Assembly (NCBI GenBank): GCA_038501625.1
Contig: JAZAYU010000034.1
Span: 5,864,467-5,928,466 of the forward strand
Reading direction: 5' to 3'
From: Corbicula japonica
Lineage: Eukaryota; Mollusca; Bivalvia; Venerida; Cyrenidae
DNA length: 64,000 nt
This document shows positions 1-12,300 of this stretch, in pieces. The notes under the pieces were generated by a model. The model ran no database searches and had not been told where the DNA came from. It saw nothing but the letters and a program-made list of their open reading frames with translations. Both the position numbers and the translations under genes were made by a program. The stretch's first letter is position 1, and each line of letters starts with the position of its first letter.

Positions 1-446
1 ATTAGTTGATTGATTAAATTCAATTAAATTATAAAATTTCAGCACAAAGCAATAACAATCAGTGTAGACCAAGACTAGCCTGTAAATCCATGCTGTCCTT
101 ATCAGGATTTACAGTTTGCTATTCGCTCACAATTGTTTTGCAAAACATCCCTAAGTATAACTAGTTGGGTGTTCAGTTGAACATTTGGGTGGCCCTTGGG
201 TACTTTGACAAAATAAAACACTGATAGTTTGATAAAGAAATATTAAGAAATGACAAATTTATAGCCGATGTTACGTTTTTGTGACTGATTGTCGAACTGA
301 AGGACAAAGCAATCCCTATGTATCACCTGTTCTTCAAAAGGGGGATACAAATATCACTTGAATTCAAAAACTCTTAAGATGGTCAAGTTCATCACAAACA
401 TTCAGCAGATAGAGTTAACATTAATTGTATTTAATCTCATACTAAC
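1..446. other. Intron or flank of the SPIDR-like gene, no feature seen
   Basis: AT-rich sequence downstream of the last visible SPIDR-like exon. I see no exon, RNA gene or repeat. Confidence 0.4.
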
Positions 447-530
447 AATAATGAGAACCTCAGGCACATCATTCTTTTTGTCTCTTTCTGTGTCAGAGTC
501 AAAATCACCAATGCCCATCAAATCTTCTGA
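447..530 (-). CDS. SPIDR: SPIDR-like exon, acidic segment
   Basis: This 84-nt exon holds 28 codons in phase 0. The acceptor is TTTCATTGCAG and the donor GTTAGT. It encodes SEDLMGIGDFDSDTER, then a charged stretch, then DVPEVLII. It is the last exon visible before the window edge. Confidence 0.55.
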
Positions 531-3500
531 CTGCAATGAAAAGAACTATCCGATTTAATGTTGTTAGTTTTTTTTTATCAGAAACACATTTCTTGGTCAC
601 TGCATTACATTTTTACAAAATCACAATGTTGATAATTATTTAATGGCTCATAAGAACTGTTTGGAAATAATACAACAGCAAGTGATCAAAAAACACTTTG
701 CATGCATTATTCAAAGCTTTTTCCAGCTAACCTGCAAACTGCAACAGATGCTGTCAAAATTATGCAGGATATTTCATATAAAATGTCAGTAAATTTATAC
801 ATGACTTGTATTGTAATAAGCCATACCGATCTGTGTATTCAAAATAATATTATATATATCAGAGTTGTCAGTATACCAGTCTACATAACGATGCCTGTTG
901 TACAATTTAGTGTACCTTGACAGATTGACCATCCTGTGTGGGCTGTGATGTAGGCACGAGCTCTTTGTCTGCATCAATGATGACAACATCTTCATCTAGA
1001 GATTTACCTTTAAGTCTCTGCAAAAGCATTAAAACTCTGATTAGAATACAGCTCAATCATAAGTATAAATGGTTTATTACAGAGAAAGGCTGATTTGCAA
1101 TTCAGGTGAAATGTCAGTGTTATTTTCTCTTTGGCTTCATTAGAAACAATAATATACAGCTAAATTTTGCCAAGGGTTTGAATCCATGGATTTTGTCTAC
1201 TGTAAATTTCAAGATAAAAAACAGCACAGAGATTTTACATGGACACTGTCTTGTTAACCTGTGACAATGGACTGATCAGCTAACCAGGGATCAAACCTAG
1301 ACTAGTGCTGCGGCAAATATTTGAATACTCGGATATCCACGAATCATATCAAAAGATCGGGTACGAATATTCGCATTTCAAAAGTTGTTGAATCGTGATC
1401 TTAAATAAAAACATTTCTGTCAAGCAATTACTTACAAAATCTAAACCAAAAATGATAAGATAAATTGAGTTTAAACAATGTTTTTCAAAAGCTTCTACTG
1501 AAACTTTAAAACAGTTTTTTATCTATAAATAGCAGTCATGTAATCAAGCTGACATAAATTATGTTCATGTGACCGGTGTTTCATTAGTTTTACTGTCAGA
1601 TCTGGACAATAGCCATCAAAACAATTTTTCATAAATGTTTCCATTTCCAAAATAAAATAAGGTTCCAGATATTTTTAACAGACTTGTCAAAGTTTTATTG
1701 AAAGTAAACAAATCTATTTAAAATACTCAGTCTTAGCTCAAGTTACCGACGTCACTGATTCATTTGTGTAAAGATGCTGGAGCCTGTACGCTTCAAAAAC
1801 CTGACACCCAAATGTATGAAAATACTTCGGTATTTAAACAAAAGATGAAGAAAAGAATATTGATGTGGCATATACTGGTGGACAAACTTGTCAAATCATA
1901 AGAAAAGATGGAATCAACCTCTGTCAAGCGAACTTATGATCCTACGCATAATCATTTTAGCTAGGGATTTGTGAATCGATCTGTGAATCGCCCTGAATCA
2001 TGGATCGGATCGCATCACCACTTGCCCAACCATTCAAAGCCAGTAATCCATGGACTTTTGCACAGCCAACTGTCAACTTGTTACACAGAACAGATGCCGC
2101 CCACGGAATGAGCAAGCTGAATTAGGCAGACAGCTAGGGTAATTGATGTGGACACTCATTAATGATTAGTGACCAAGAAACACCTGAATATATGACAAAA
2201 TGGGACTCAAGACATAAGCAACCAGTATTGAAAAAGATTCAAGTCTGTAAACTGATCCTGATCAACAGTTACCAGTAAGTCTGTAACCCTTGTTTTATCA
2301 TGCTGTGTCACAATTATTTACAGAACTACAATAACTAAATTAACTCACAGCGTTACTAGATTTATTTGATTTTCTTCGAGGAGGGGTAGGTTTGCCAGCA
2401 GGTTTTCGTCTTGGTTTCTTTGCTATTGGTGTGACTTTTTCCTCCACATCCTCTTCACTGGAGCTCCAGGCAATACTCTGACCTAGAAACCAAACACATT
2501 AACCCTTTTATCAATATTCACATTCAGTGATTTCAACTGATGCAGATTCTTGCATTTTGATGCAAGCAAGTTTGAATTTTTCCACTTTTGACCGCACATG
2601 ATTCTGAGCTTGGGGTCATTTTGATTCAGGAGAATTTAAGAAAAGTGTTCAAATGTTTCAAGTACAAAGATAGATATTGTGTCTTTTGCATTTTAAATAT
2701 GAAGTAAATGTTTATTTTAACCATGAAACTAAGTTAAAGCAATTTTATAAGTAGTTAAGTTCACTGAAAACAAGATATGACTCGTGACCATCTGATTATG
2801 GCCCTTTCAAAATTCCAAACAGGGGTCAGATGACCCCTGGTTTTCAAAAGTTATTGAAATCCCTGCAAATTTCATTGCATGTGTGACAAATGTAGATCCA
2901 GATCAGCTGGTATAACGATGCTGTCTGATAAGAATCTGCACTGTTCACTTTTTGGTCAGAATAGCCTCATAAGAATCTGCATTGTTCGCTTTTTGGTCAA
3001 AAACTCATGAATTGAAAAGTGATTTGTAGATCTGGATCAGACGCTCTGAATGATCTGGATCTAAACTGTTTGTCCACACCATAAATGGAGAAAAGGGTTA
3101 AGGATAAAATTTATTCTTATCTTCAACAATCATAGCATAATTAGTGTTGGAATGTCAGTTATGTCCAATAACAAATTGTTCCATTCCGAAAAGGGTTACG
3201 CCAGACCGGCTATCCAGGCAGATAAATCAGTGATCTCAATAAGAGGTACTGTGGTATCATTTTATTTAGCAATGGCTTAATTTTCGCGTATTTCGTGCTC
3301 GGGCAAGTGTGCAAATTTAAAACTTAAGCTAAAATTTAACCAAAAAGTTCCACTAATGTATCCGAAACGTGCTATATCCGAATGGACCTACACTTTATAT
3401 TAAGTTGCCCGTATCGCTATTTGATACAATTTTGAAGTATCAAATAATTATATTAACAGGGGTTTTTCTTCCTATATTGGGAAAAGGAGTCTGGGCATTT

Positions 3501-6500
3501 TGGGAATTTTTTATCGACAAAAATGCCTATTTTGGGAATTTTCACATCGATAAAATGGTTCATTTTGGGAAATTTTAGAATGCAATTATTCAGCTTAAAT
3601 CAGTCTTTTTTTACAATACCAATATACTTTTACCTTGCTTTCGGTCTTTATTCAAACAAACAATACAAAACTGTTAACTTAACATATTTAGCCAACTGTT
3701 ATTAGAAAACAATTTTCTCATTAATTATTAGTTATATGAAAATTTTGAAATTTAAATTCTTTATAAAATAGTGAAACTGTAGTAAATTTAATGGTTAATT
3801 TCGTGTATTATCTAAACAGACCAGAAAAACGTAATTTTTTACTGTTGTACTTATTGGTGTGCAAAGCAATCATAGTCGCGAAAATACATTACAAAAGGAA
3901 TTAAGTGTCTAACGAGTCGGATTATAATGCATCTTCTGCAGTTCTGTGTACTTTATGCATTTTATGCAAAGGAGTTCATAATTAATTGATGTAATTTATA
4001 GCTATAATGTTGGAAGGTCAGGAAAAAATTCGTGCTTACATCAGGGTCACTGAACGCTTGCAATTTCTAGATAAAGGGAAGTCACTCTTCTGTTAACTGT
4101 GTATTTCATGATTTTTGCCGATTATGGAAAGAAAATACGTATTCAATTGGGAAAAATGACAAATGGATATGATTGGGAACGGGGCCGTTTGCTTTGGGAA
4201 CACCTCCGTTTTCCGGAGGCGCAGACAGTGCTGAAAAACCCCTGATTAAAAAAGAAAATAAAATTAGTTATAACTGTTGAATTTCTTTTGGAATATGTTT
4301 AGTGTTACTTCAAAACTTGAACAACAATTTAGACCGCGCATTTAGGTCAGGTCACGTTTTACCAAACAGTATTGTTGTCATCTCATTTTTAATTTATCAA
4401 CACTTTTTTTGAGTAACTGTTTCGCAATTAATTGACACTTTAGACCAAATCTAACATGCCAATTATGATATGAATGGTCCAGATAGATGGATCAAACGGG
4501 TCCCCTGTCAATTAGCGGCACCGAATAAACAGCGGTCCGATAATTGACTAACACAGGAAGTGGTAATTGACAGGGGCCAACTGACACATGGTTAGCTCGC
4601 GTGTTCAAATAAACAATAGGTATTGATAACTAGTCGGTAAAATATCGATAATAATATATTTTTTGTTAAAAAAATGGATTTGAGTGAATTTACATCCGCC
4701 CGAAACAGTCTTTTTTTGACGATTTCGCGAAATTTCGTGCCAGCGAAATTAAATGATACCACAGTATTAGGCAATAATATTTATAATGATCACAAGACCC
4801 AGCTATTTTAATTTTTAGTGAAAAAGTTTCTATTTTGTTTGTTCCAAGTTCAGAGACCCCTTCTACTTTCATTAATTCCCCTTCTACTTTGAAAGATGTG
4901 ACCACTGTCAATCAAGGTAAGCTTTCCGGTGATCCTTTAAATTTTTTTTTGGTCAGAGGATCCAGATTTGGCAATTTTCAAGCTCTTTTGACTATGAAAA
5001 ATCTAAAAAAAACAAAGAAAATATTTCCAATCTTTTACCTATAGGTTTCAGGGTTTCCCCCAGGCCATTTTCGCTTGTCGCATGCGACTAGCCATAATTT
5101 CAGGACCCAATTTGCGACATGCCATAATTTGTCCGCCATGCCTTATCTCCCGCAGCGACCCGTGTACCTGTTGATTGCATTATCAGTATGAAAACTCTTC
5201 TTAATAAACAAGAGACTGATCGCGCCGATAATTGACAGTGTCTTCAGCTTTGCGAGTTAACCAATCAGTAACAAGAACTTATGGATAACGCATGTCATCT
5301 CCGCCCACATGTTGGCGACAGTTGATTATGACCGCATGTGATATAAATCGTAGCCGAATTACTATTCGTCCGCGTTGTCAGTAATCAGAACAAAACTTTA
5401 TAAAAATGACTTACTTCTGCCATCTGACCATTTCGAGCAAAGAAGGAAGGAACTAAAGCATCCCCTTTTTGATAATACAGTACAGCTCGGGTGCCTTTAC
5501 ATTTTTCACCCGTCCACCGCGTTAATAAATAAGTCCGGGTGGAAATTCACCGCGAATATGACCTTCCGACGCGGCGATTTTCGGGTGATTTGCCGTGATT
5601 CGAGGCGATAATTCTGCAGTCATTCTCGCTCTTCTCGTGTTCATCGTCAGCAGTTTAGCTTCAGGGTCGATCGCGGGGAATCGCGGTGAAAAATCTTTCG
5701 AAAAAGGAGTGTATTAAAATGTATTTTTTTAATGTAAAACATTCTTTCTTTAACCAATTTGAACGTAACATTGTATCAAAATAATGTAAAAATTTTAGTC
5801 GCGTAATCGGACGTGCCGATTCGTCAGCATTAAACAAAAAAACAATTTTCTTTGTTTGCGTATCTTCTGTGAAAATATCGAGTTTCTTAATAAATGTAAT
5901 AACTTTTTAATATAACAGAGCTTGATTTTATCACCGACGCCCGATTTTTGCAAACTGACATGAATTAATCAATAACTTTTTTGAAAGTGCTTACCTGTCA
6001 ACGTAAGATGCTTGGAGTTTATTAATCCATATAAAACACCAATTAACAAACAAACAGCTTAGTTGATTCCCAAACAAAAATGACACACTACTCAACGACA
6101 AATCAACTATTGAATGAACATTTTGAATGTAATGAGTAAGTCCTGAACACAATCATTGTTTATTTAAATAACATTTGTGACAGGCATATGCTATTAATTT
6201 CCAGCATGTTTTGATTTTACAAGGCATGTTTTGATTATACAATGTACAACTCTAATTTGTTTCGAGCAATTTTAATTTTTTTGTTGAGAGTTGACAAATG
6301 AGTCAATCTGTTAAGAATAAAAAACGCCGACGTTTGATCAATAATTTTTTTTACCCAACACGGCACCTTTGATCTCGGAAAATCAGTATTAGTCGTCGGC
6401 GTTCTTTTTGAAGTGAATAAACAGAAGTGATGATGAAATATACAATGCTGATCACAGGTGTTCAAACAGGTGTTGATGAAGATGTTTTAGGAAGGGATTG

Positions 6501-8949
6501 GGGAAAAATACTGACGAGATGGATTTTATACATGTAGCTAATGTACTTGGCTGTTATATTTTCACCATTATTTATTTTCTCAACATTTTCGGAGTACTTA
6601 AGAAAAAGAATATTATATATTTATCTTTCATCAAAATAACAACTAAGGAAACAATAAGGTAAGAACGACACAATTTTTATTCACTTTTCTCTCTCGATAA
6701 TGATCTATTATGTCCAGTTTACTGTGTGTTTCAATCGCAATTATACTCGTATTTTAAATAACATTGAATTCCGATCCGAGGCGTAAATACTCTACTTGTC
6801 AATGAATTCTTATAATTTGTCGTAAAATAATTAACCAATTTAATAACTGTTGTTCACTTTCTGCAATGACCGTGACAACATTCCACTTAGAAGCATAATA
6901 GGCAGCAATTTACGGGGCAAGTACAAAGGTGTTTATGTCAACACGGAAGGTGTGGAAAACTCCAGTGTTTCAAATAATGGACAATATATTTATGCATTGA
7001 TCAAGTTTCAGATCTTTTCTCTGATACCAAAATACGAACAACATATTTCTTTTTAAATAAATAAATTCGGAAGAATGTCTTTAAATCACCGGTAAATCTT
7101 CACCGTGATTCGCGCTGATAAATCGCGGCAAATCACCGTGATTTTCTTGTCAGGTGATCGCGGTGGCAAGATCGACGATCACCCGTGATCACCCGAAAAA
7201 AATTGGATGTCGCGCTGACAGTGAAACGCGGCGATGAGTGAAAAATGAAAAAGACACCCGAGCTGTACTGTATCCACGGAAAATATAACTTTCTGACATC
7301 TTGGTTATTCCGTAACATAGCCTCTAATGAAATTCAACAACAGCAACAAAGCCATTTTCATTTCGAGTAAATCGAAAACAAAATAACCTAGACGCTTGCA
7401 TCGTTTTCAGAACATCATCGGTTTGATCTTATAACATCCGCAGAACAACAGAGAAACACTTGAAACACATTTTTAATCCAACATACGCTGTAACATCCAG
7501 CTAACATTCAATATTGTCATATGCCGCAGCGAAAGTTTACACAAATGACGTCATACAGTAGATCGACTTCAGAAGCCGTTTACGTTTATAATTTTTCTTT
7601 CTAGACATAGCGCGGTTAAAATGATCGACTTCATTACATGTTTTGCAAACCGGACAATGGTACGATAATTTTTTTGTTGGGCTTATGTATCAGAGAAAGC
7701 ATGGCGCATCAAGTTTATGTAAATTATAGAAGTTTTTTTAATATAAAAGCGCGAGTTATTACTCGCGTTCCTATTGTTCTTTAATTGACAAGGCATGGCG
7801 CATCATTTCCCACAGGTAGGTATAATTAGTAAATTATACATGTTTTAATTGCAATAAAAAAAGCGAAAGGTGATATTCGCGGTCCGTTTGTTCTGTATTT
7901 GAGAAGAAACGGCGATTACGGAAAAAGAGCGTGGAAAAAAGGGAGGTAATAAAAGTGCAACTGTGTAGTTTCCAACTTCAATAAATGTTTTATTGAAAAA
8001 AAAAATGCTTTTAGTTTTCCTGAAACATCTTTATATAATTACAAATAAGCACATTATATTGTAATTTCAATTTATTTTAGTTTTTGTGTTCATAAATAGT
8101 TCTAATTGATATTAGATCTAATTACAAATGATCGGATCTGAGGAATTTCAGCCGTTGTAATATAATTAGGATTTGTGTTTCAATTTAAAAAAGCATAAAA
8201 TTTTTTGGCTTAAGAATTTAATTTACGACTTTTGAATCTTTGTTATAAATCTTTTAACCTACAGCAGCCACAGAACAGTGTGTGTGAATACACATTACTA
8301 ATTAACATGTATGTCATTTAAAAGGCTTTAAATGAATAAAGCCACTTAAGAATAAAAACAAAACTTATTTTTTTCATTTATTTATTTAAATGAGAAGCAA
8401 AAATGATATATACATAAGACTGAAAATGAAACACCGCGTTGCAGCGCGCGACAAAATGGATAAAATCAGTCTATGCTGCGACGACCCTTCCTGAAATCCT
8501 GGGGGAAACCCTGGGTTTGACAGCTCACAGTTAACCCTTTACTTCATATAAATGCATTTTATCCCATGTGCGAACAGTTTAGATTCAGATCAGCCTACAC
8601 TAAGTGCCATCTGATCAGGATCTGCTATGTTCGCTTTTTGGTCAGAAATAATCTAATAAATCAAAAAGCAAACAGTGCAGATTCTTATCAGATGACATGG
8701 GATGTCACTGCAAGTTTGGAAGGTTTACACGTCACCACTTACTGCTTTTATCCTCCTCAATCCCTGAGAAGAGTTTCTCAAATATGTTCCCATGACCAAA
8801 GACTGGTTCTGTGGATTTTCTCTTCACTGGATCAGCCTTTTTCTTCACACCACTTCCACTTCCAATAAAATCTGCAAAGCCTTCAGCACATCTCGACCAG
8901 TCAAGAGCCTGTCTCTTTGATTCTGTCATTATGCCATGCTGTCTGTTTT
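447..8949 (-). CDS. SPIDR: SPIDR-like DNA repair scaffold, N-terminal part (4 exons, partial)
   Basis: Four minus-strand exons (8743-8949, 2349-2482, 916-1017, 447-530) have good acceptors and GT donors, and their phases agree (1, 0, 0, 0), encoding about 175 residues. Two motifs match the start of vertebrate SPIDR as I remember it: 'WSRCAEGFADF' (human WLRCGEGF) and 'IAWSSSEEDVEE' (human ITWSSSGSD). The last exon, rich in D/E/S and ending 'DVPEVLII', resembles the later human acidic segment followed by a VLLID motif. SPIDR bridges BLM helicase and RAD51 in homologous recombination in the nucleus; that is family knowledge. The basic stretch after 'IAWSSS' (KKPRRKPAGKP) could be a nuclear signal. 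The gene continues beyond position 1, and the exon upstream of 8949 is not resolved. The match rests on short motifs, so another acidic nuclear protein remains possible. Confidence 0.6.
916..1017 (-). CDS. SPIDR: SPIDR-like exon
   Basis: This 102-nt exon holds 34 codons, phase 0 at both ends. The acceptor is GCTTTTGCAG and the donor GTACAC. It encodes RLKGKSLDEDVVIIDADKE and then a polar S/T/Q-rich tail. Confidence 0.6.
1018..2348. other. SPIDR-like intron, nothing recognised
   Basis: About 1.3 kb between two exons. It is AT-rich, without a convincing ORF, exon or repeat boundary. Confidence 0.4.
2349..2482 (-). CDS. SPIDR: SPIDR-like exon with IAWSSSEED motif
   Basis: This 134-nt exon is entered in phase 1 and left in phase 0. 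The acceptor is TTTCTAG and the donor GTGAGT. It encodes QSIAWSSSEEDVEE, then a basic proline-rich stretch that may be a nuclear localisation signal. A MITE starts 17 bp beyond its acceptor side, at 2499. Confidence 0.65.
2499..3101. mobile_element. TTAACCC MITE, long copy
   Basis: The ends read TTAACCCTTTT and AAAAGGGTTAA. This is one of about 20 related copies in the window. The consensus is about 240 bp, palindromic, with TTAA|CCCTTT ends, blocks such as CCAGATCAGC..GGCACATC..GCCATCTGATCAGGATCTGCACTG, and a central TTTTGGTCAGAAATAACCTAA. TTAA target sites with CCC-starting termini are the piggyBac pattern, so a non-autonomous piggyBac family is likely. This copy is 603 bp and has extra internal sequence. 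Confidence 0.75.
3249..4764. mobile_element. Terminal-inverted-repeat element (CTGTGGTATCATTT ends) with TA flanks
   Basis: The ends CTGTGGTATCATTT (left) and its reverse complement (right) are perfect and flanked by TA on both sides, suggesting a TA target duplication. The right end continues into a CGCGAAATTTCG-like motif. The same GTGGTATCATT motif recurs near 11553. A hAT-like element is nested inside. I see no transposase. Confidence 0.6.
3457..4244. mobile_element. hAT-like non-autonomous element, nested
   Basis: Perfect 12-bp inverted ends CAGGGGTTTTTC / GAAAAACCCCTG enclose 788 bp. It lies inside the 3249-4764 element. The flanks share ATTAA but give no clean 8-bp duplication. The interior repeats TTTTGGGAATTTT motifs. 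Confidence 0.6.
5049..8513. mobile_element. hAT-like element, 3.5 kb, with a nested inverted-repeat element
   Basis: Perfect 16-bp inverted ends CAGGGTTTCCCCCAGG / CCTGGGGGAAACCCTG. CAGGG termini are typical of hAT. The flanks (ATAGGTTT, GGGTTTGA) share GGTTT but are not a clean 8-bp duplication. No intact transposase ORF is visible, so it is either non-autonomous or decayed. The whole element sits in the large SPIDR-like intron. Confidence 0.6.
5477..7271. mobile_element. Inverted-repeat element inside the 5049-8513 hAT-like element
   Basis: A perfect 17-bp inverted pair, ACAGTACAGCTCGGGTG at 5477-5493 and its complement at 7255-7271, is followed on both sides by diverged similar sequence rich in GATTTGCCG/CACGGTGATT motifs. 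The interior is AT-rich without a usable ORF. Confidence 0.5.
8531..8703. mobile_element. TTAACCC MITE, truncated
   Basis: It starts TTAACCCTTTACTTCATATA and includes the GCCATCTGATCAGGATCTGC core, but lacks the right terminus. It ends about 40 bp from the splice donor of the SPIDR-like exon. Confidence 0.7.
8743..8949 (-). CDS. SPIDR: SPIDR-like exon with WSRCAEGF motif
   Basis: This 207-nt exon ends in phase 1 at a GTAAGT donor, which fits the next exon (AGT = Ser). The acceptor TTATTTATAG is my choice; ACAG ending at 8939 would give a phase-0 entry. An in-frame ATG (MTESKRQALDW) near the start could also be the initiator. The motif 'LDWSRCAEGFADF' identifies the family. A lysine-rich segment follows. 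A truncated MITE lies 40 bp beyond the donor. Confidence 0.65.
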
Positions 8950-9540
8950 CTATAAATAACATCATTTTAATTGAACAACATGAGTAGTATCAAGAGAAGC
9001 ATAATCAACTGTAACCTTTTGAACACAAACAATCAACTGGTTTTTCTAAATTTATTTAAAAAAAAAAAACACCAAATTTTTAATGATCTGATTCCAAAAT
9101 CAATAGCGATCAAATACCTTAATTTTGCAACTTGAATATAAAATCTAACCATTTGTCAATTTTTTTTTTTTCAAATTTATGCATGTTAAGAGAGTTCTTC
9201 CAAAATCATTGTATTATTATACTGATTCATACTTGTCACGAAGCATATGAATCATAGTTTTTCTTGAAGTTGTTGTGGACAATATTAATAGTTCTGCTTC
9301 CTAAAACATAGTCAGTTTACACATTTATATGGAAAGCTGTGTGAACATGCACTCTCTCTTTGGACAATAAATTTATAGAAAGCAATAACTCTGCCTGTCT
9401 ACCTGTCATAAGTATGAGCAGCATCATGATGTGGAGATTGATACATGTAATTCTTTTGTTATAATATACGTCCAAAACATTCGAATAAAACATTGACATT
9501 TTACTTACTTCCCATTCTGAATCTTTAAGCAATTATTGTG

Positions 9541-9680
9541 GTATCAGGACATCTCGACGCCTTACCATTTCGACCCCTATATATTTTCTGAGACATTTTG
9601 ACCCCTTGCCATTTCGACCACTGGTTTGAAGACAGTTCAACCCCTACCTGGTTGGACACTTCGACCCCTACTTTTAAAAA
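9541..9680. repeat. Degenerate 'cgacccc' short-unit array, left copy
   Basis: About six diverged units of the type GACATTTCGACCCCTTGCC follow TTGTGGTATCAGGACATC. The inverted counterpart is at 16056-16125. Confidence 0.55.
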
Positions 9681-10116
9681 CTATTATATTATGTTCAAAT
9701 ATATTTTTGACTATTAAATGCAGAATTGGTATTAAAATATACGAGGGGTGTTAGGTAAATTCCCGGACTGTTCTCATATAATCTCAACGGCTTCATTGAT
9801 AGTAATGAAAATTTGCAGACGTACTAAATAAAATGTTTTATAATTTAAATATGAAACAAATAAGTGGTAAATTTGAATTTTCTTTGTGCTATTGTTGCTA
9901 TAGCAACATAAGGGAAGCCTACCCGGGGCATTACACACGTATGTGCATTAAAACCGTCCGAAAACAGTAAATATTTGTATAATTTCTTCCAATTTTTGAT
10001 ATGTAATTAAACTGACGTCACTCTGTCCGTGACGTAAGTTTTGAGCGAAATCATAGCGTATTGCGTCCGTGACGTCAAATTAAAATGACGTCATTGTTTA
10101 CCAACGCACTTGCGTT

Positions 10117-10236
10117 ATGGCTTCGAAAGAAGAAATTCGTTCTGTAATCAAGTTTCATGCCTTGTCGGGTGAAACACCAACAGATTCATATAAAAAAATA
10201 AGAAGTGTACGAGCGGTTGAACATTTCTCTTTTTAA
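10117..10236 (+). pseudogene. Mariner transposase N-terminal fragment
   Basis: Starts MASKEEIRSVIKFHALSG, typical of a mariner transposase amino terminus (start of the helix-turn-helix region). It runs 39 codons to TAA after the deletion joins it out of frame to the C-terminal part. Confidence 0.8.
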
Positions 10237-10465
10237 CCACCCGCCATATTCTCCAGATTTGGCACCTTGTGATTTTGCTTTGTTTCCACGACTGAAGGGT
10301 TACCTTCGTGGAACGCACTTTGACAACGAGGGCGACTTGACCACCGCGGTAAACGCATTTCTTGCCAGTCTTACTTTAGCTGATTTCAGAGACATTTTTA
10401 CCAAGTGGTGCGATCGGTGGCAGAAGTACATTGAACATAACGGAGAGTTTTTTGAGAAAGAATGA
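10205..10465 (+). pseudogene. Mariner transposase C-terminal fragment
   Basis: About 86 codons including HPPYSPDLAPCDFALFPRLKG, the hallmark around the third catalytic aspartate of the DD34D triad, followed by LRGTHF and the usual C-terminal helix ending in a stop. The frame is offset by +1 from the N-terminal piece, so an internal deletion removed the catalytic core. Confidence 0.9.
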
Positions 10466-10774
10466 GGCATCATATCACAAAGACGGTGCTTGTTGTGATT
10501 GACGGCGTTGAAATTGACGTCAACGTTTCGCCGCGATTGTCCCGCTGCGGCTGTACCTATGTTTATTTTTGTTTATGTTTTCTGTATTGTAGCAGATAAA
10601 TGTACATTGTTATATATCATTTTAAAGAGTATGTAATGATCTTTCAGGAGAACATTAAATTGTTGAAATGTAGTTCGAATTGTCGTTTTAATACATCCAG
10701 TCCGGGAATTTACCTAACACCCCTCGTAAATTTGTTGATTTATTTTGAAAGGTTGTGTTACAACTTGAACTAAG

Positions 10775-12300
10775 TAGAAACACTAAATTTTGAAAAATAA
10801 ATCAAATTTTAACTTATTTGATATGCGGAAACAAATATGTTCAAAAATTAACAATGAAATTTAGAATTTATGCTGCTTTATAGTGTTGTTTTTTTTTGCA
10901 TTTTCGTTGTAAATCAAAATCTGATTTTACAAAGTAATTAAAAGTTTGGTAAGGATACAGCCAGTGTTTGGCATACTTTTATGTGTTTTATAATCATTGA
11001 GAGGATTCTTCAAAATCTCTGCAGAATTCGTTTGATTAACGCCTTTAATCAAAGGAAAGTTTATTTGTGTGTTGGTATCACCATTTAAACGCGATAATTA
11101 ATATTATTTGTCCAAATGGAAGTCTAGAAATGTGAAAATTGTTACAAAAGAATAAGAACCCCAAGTAAATCAAAAGGTTAGATATATGTGACCTTTCGAC
11201 ATTAAAGTCACAAAGTGACTTCAAAAATTAACTATAATAATAGTTCACTCTATGTCTTTGCATAGTTTCATTTGTCTTTTCTTCTTTGTAGATAACTTTT
11301 GTATCGTTTAGATCCAATGTTTTTTTTATGATCATAATGTGGATTTGCTTTGTACACAGGCCCTTTTTATTGTCTAAATGAATTAACATTTTCATCATTT
11401 AACATACACTTTTCAGTATACGATGAACAGAAATTTGATAAAATTCCATTTAATAAAAGGTATTTTATGTTTAATCATTTATGATACAATAAATGTAGAA
11501 ATTGTTTATAAGTTATTTATATGGTGAACAACTGGGCATTAAAATGTGGTATCATTAAGTTTTGCGGGCCAAGTTTTCGCGCTAAAGATATAATTGGACA
11601 TTGTATATTTCTTTTTTAACATACTATAAAAGGGTGCGATTTCGCTGGAATTTCATTATTGCGCATTTATTCTGCGTCAAACATAATCCCACAAGAAATA
11701 TGATGGTCCCTTTGTAATGTAGTAATATTTAGTTTATTATTTACATAAAACACTGTATCTATTTTGAAAAATCCATCAACAATTTTACTAACTTGTTATG
11801 CGGATACCAATAAGTTAAAAAATTATTAATGAAATTTAGAAATTAGGCTGCTTTATTTTTTGCGTTAGAGTTGTAAATAAAAATCTGATTTTTACAAATA
11901 AATAAAAGTTTGGTATTGATACAGCCAGTTTTTGGCATACTTTTATGTGTTTTATAATCATTGAGAGAATTCTTCAAAATCTGTGCAGAATTCGTTTGAT
12001 TCACGCATTTAATCGAAGGAAAGTTAATTTGTGTGTTGGCATCACCTTTTAAACGCGATAATTAATATTATTTGTCCAGACAGAGGTCTAGAAAGGTGAT
12101 AATTGTTACAAAAGACCATCAACCCCAGGTAAATCAACAGGTTAGAAATATGTGACACTTTGTGTATTAACAATCTGTTATATTTAGTCACAAAAAGTTG
12201 ATAATTATAAGAAATGCATAAATAAATTAAAATCGTCACACAAAGAGACTTCAAAAGTGTACAAGATTAACAGCTCAATCTATGTCTTTTCATTTTTAAA
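10775..12300. repeat. Diverged direct duplication of a 0.5-kb segment
   Basis: The stretch from about 10775 to 11305 is repeated from about 11745 to 12300. Long shared blocks include CATACTTTTATGTGTTTTAT, GCAGAATTCGTTTGATT and CGCGATAATTAATATTATTT. The offset is about 955 bp. I see no coding sequence. Confidence 0.7.

Larger units (their letters stand above)
9742..10726 (+). mobile_element. Internally deleted mariner element
   Basis: A 985-bp element with perfect 29-bp terminal inverted repeats (starting CGAGGGGTGTTAGG) and TA on each side. Transposase remnants inside show the family: an N-terminal piece at 10117 and a C-terminal piece at 10205-10465. It cannot be autonomous because the middle of the transposase, with the first two catalytic acids, is missing. 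Confidence 0.92.

Noticed and set aside
5375..5611. ORF MSVIRTKLYKNDLL
   Set aside because: It runs across the boundary of two nested elements and shows no domain.
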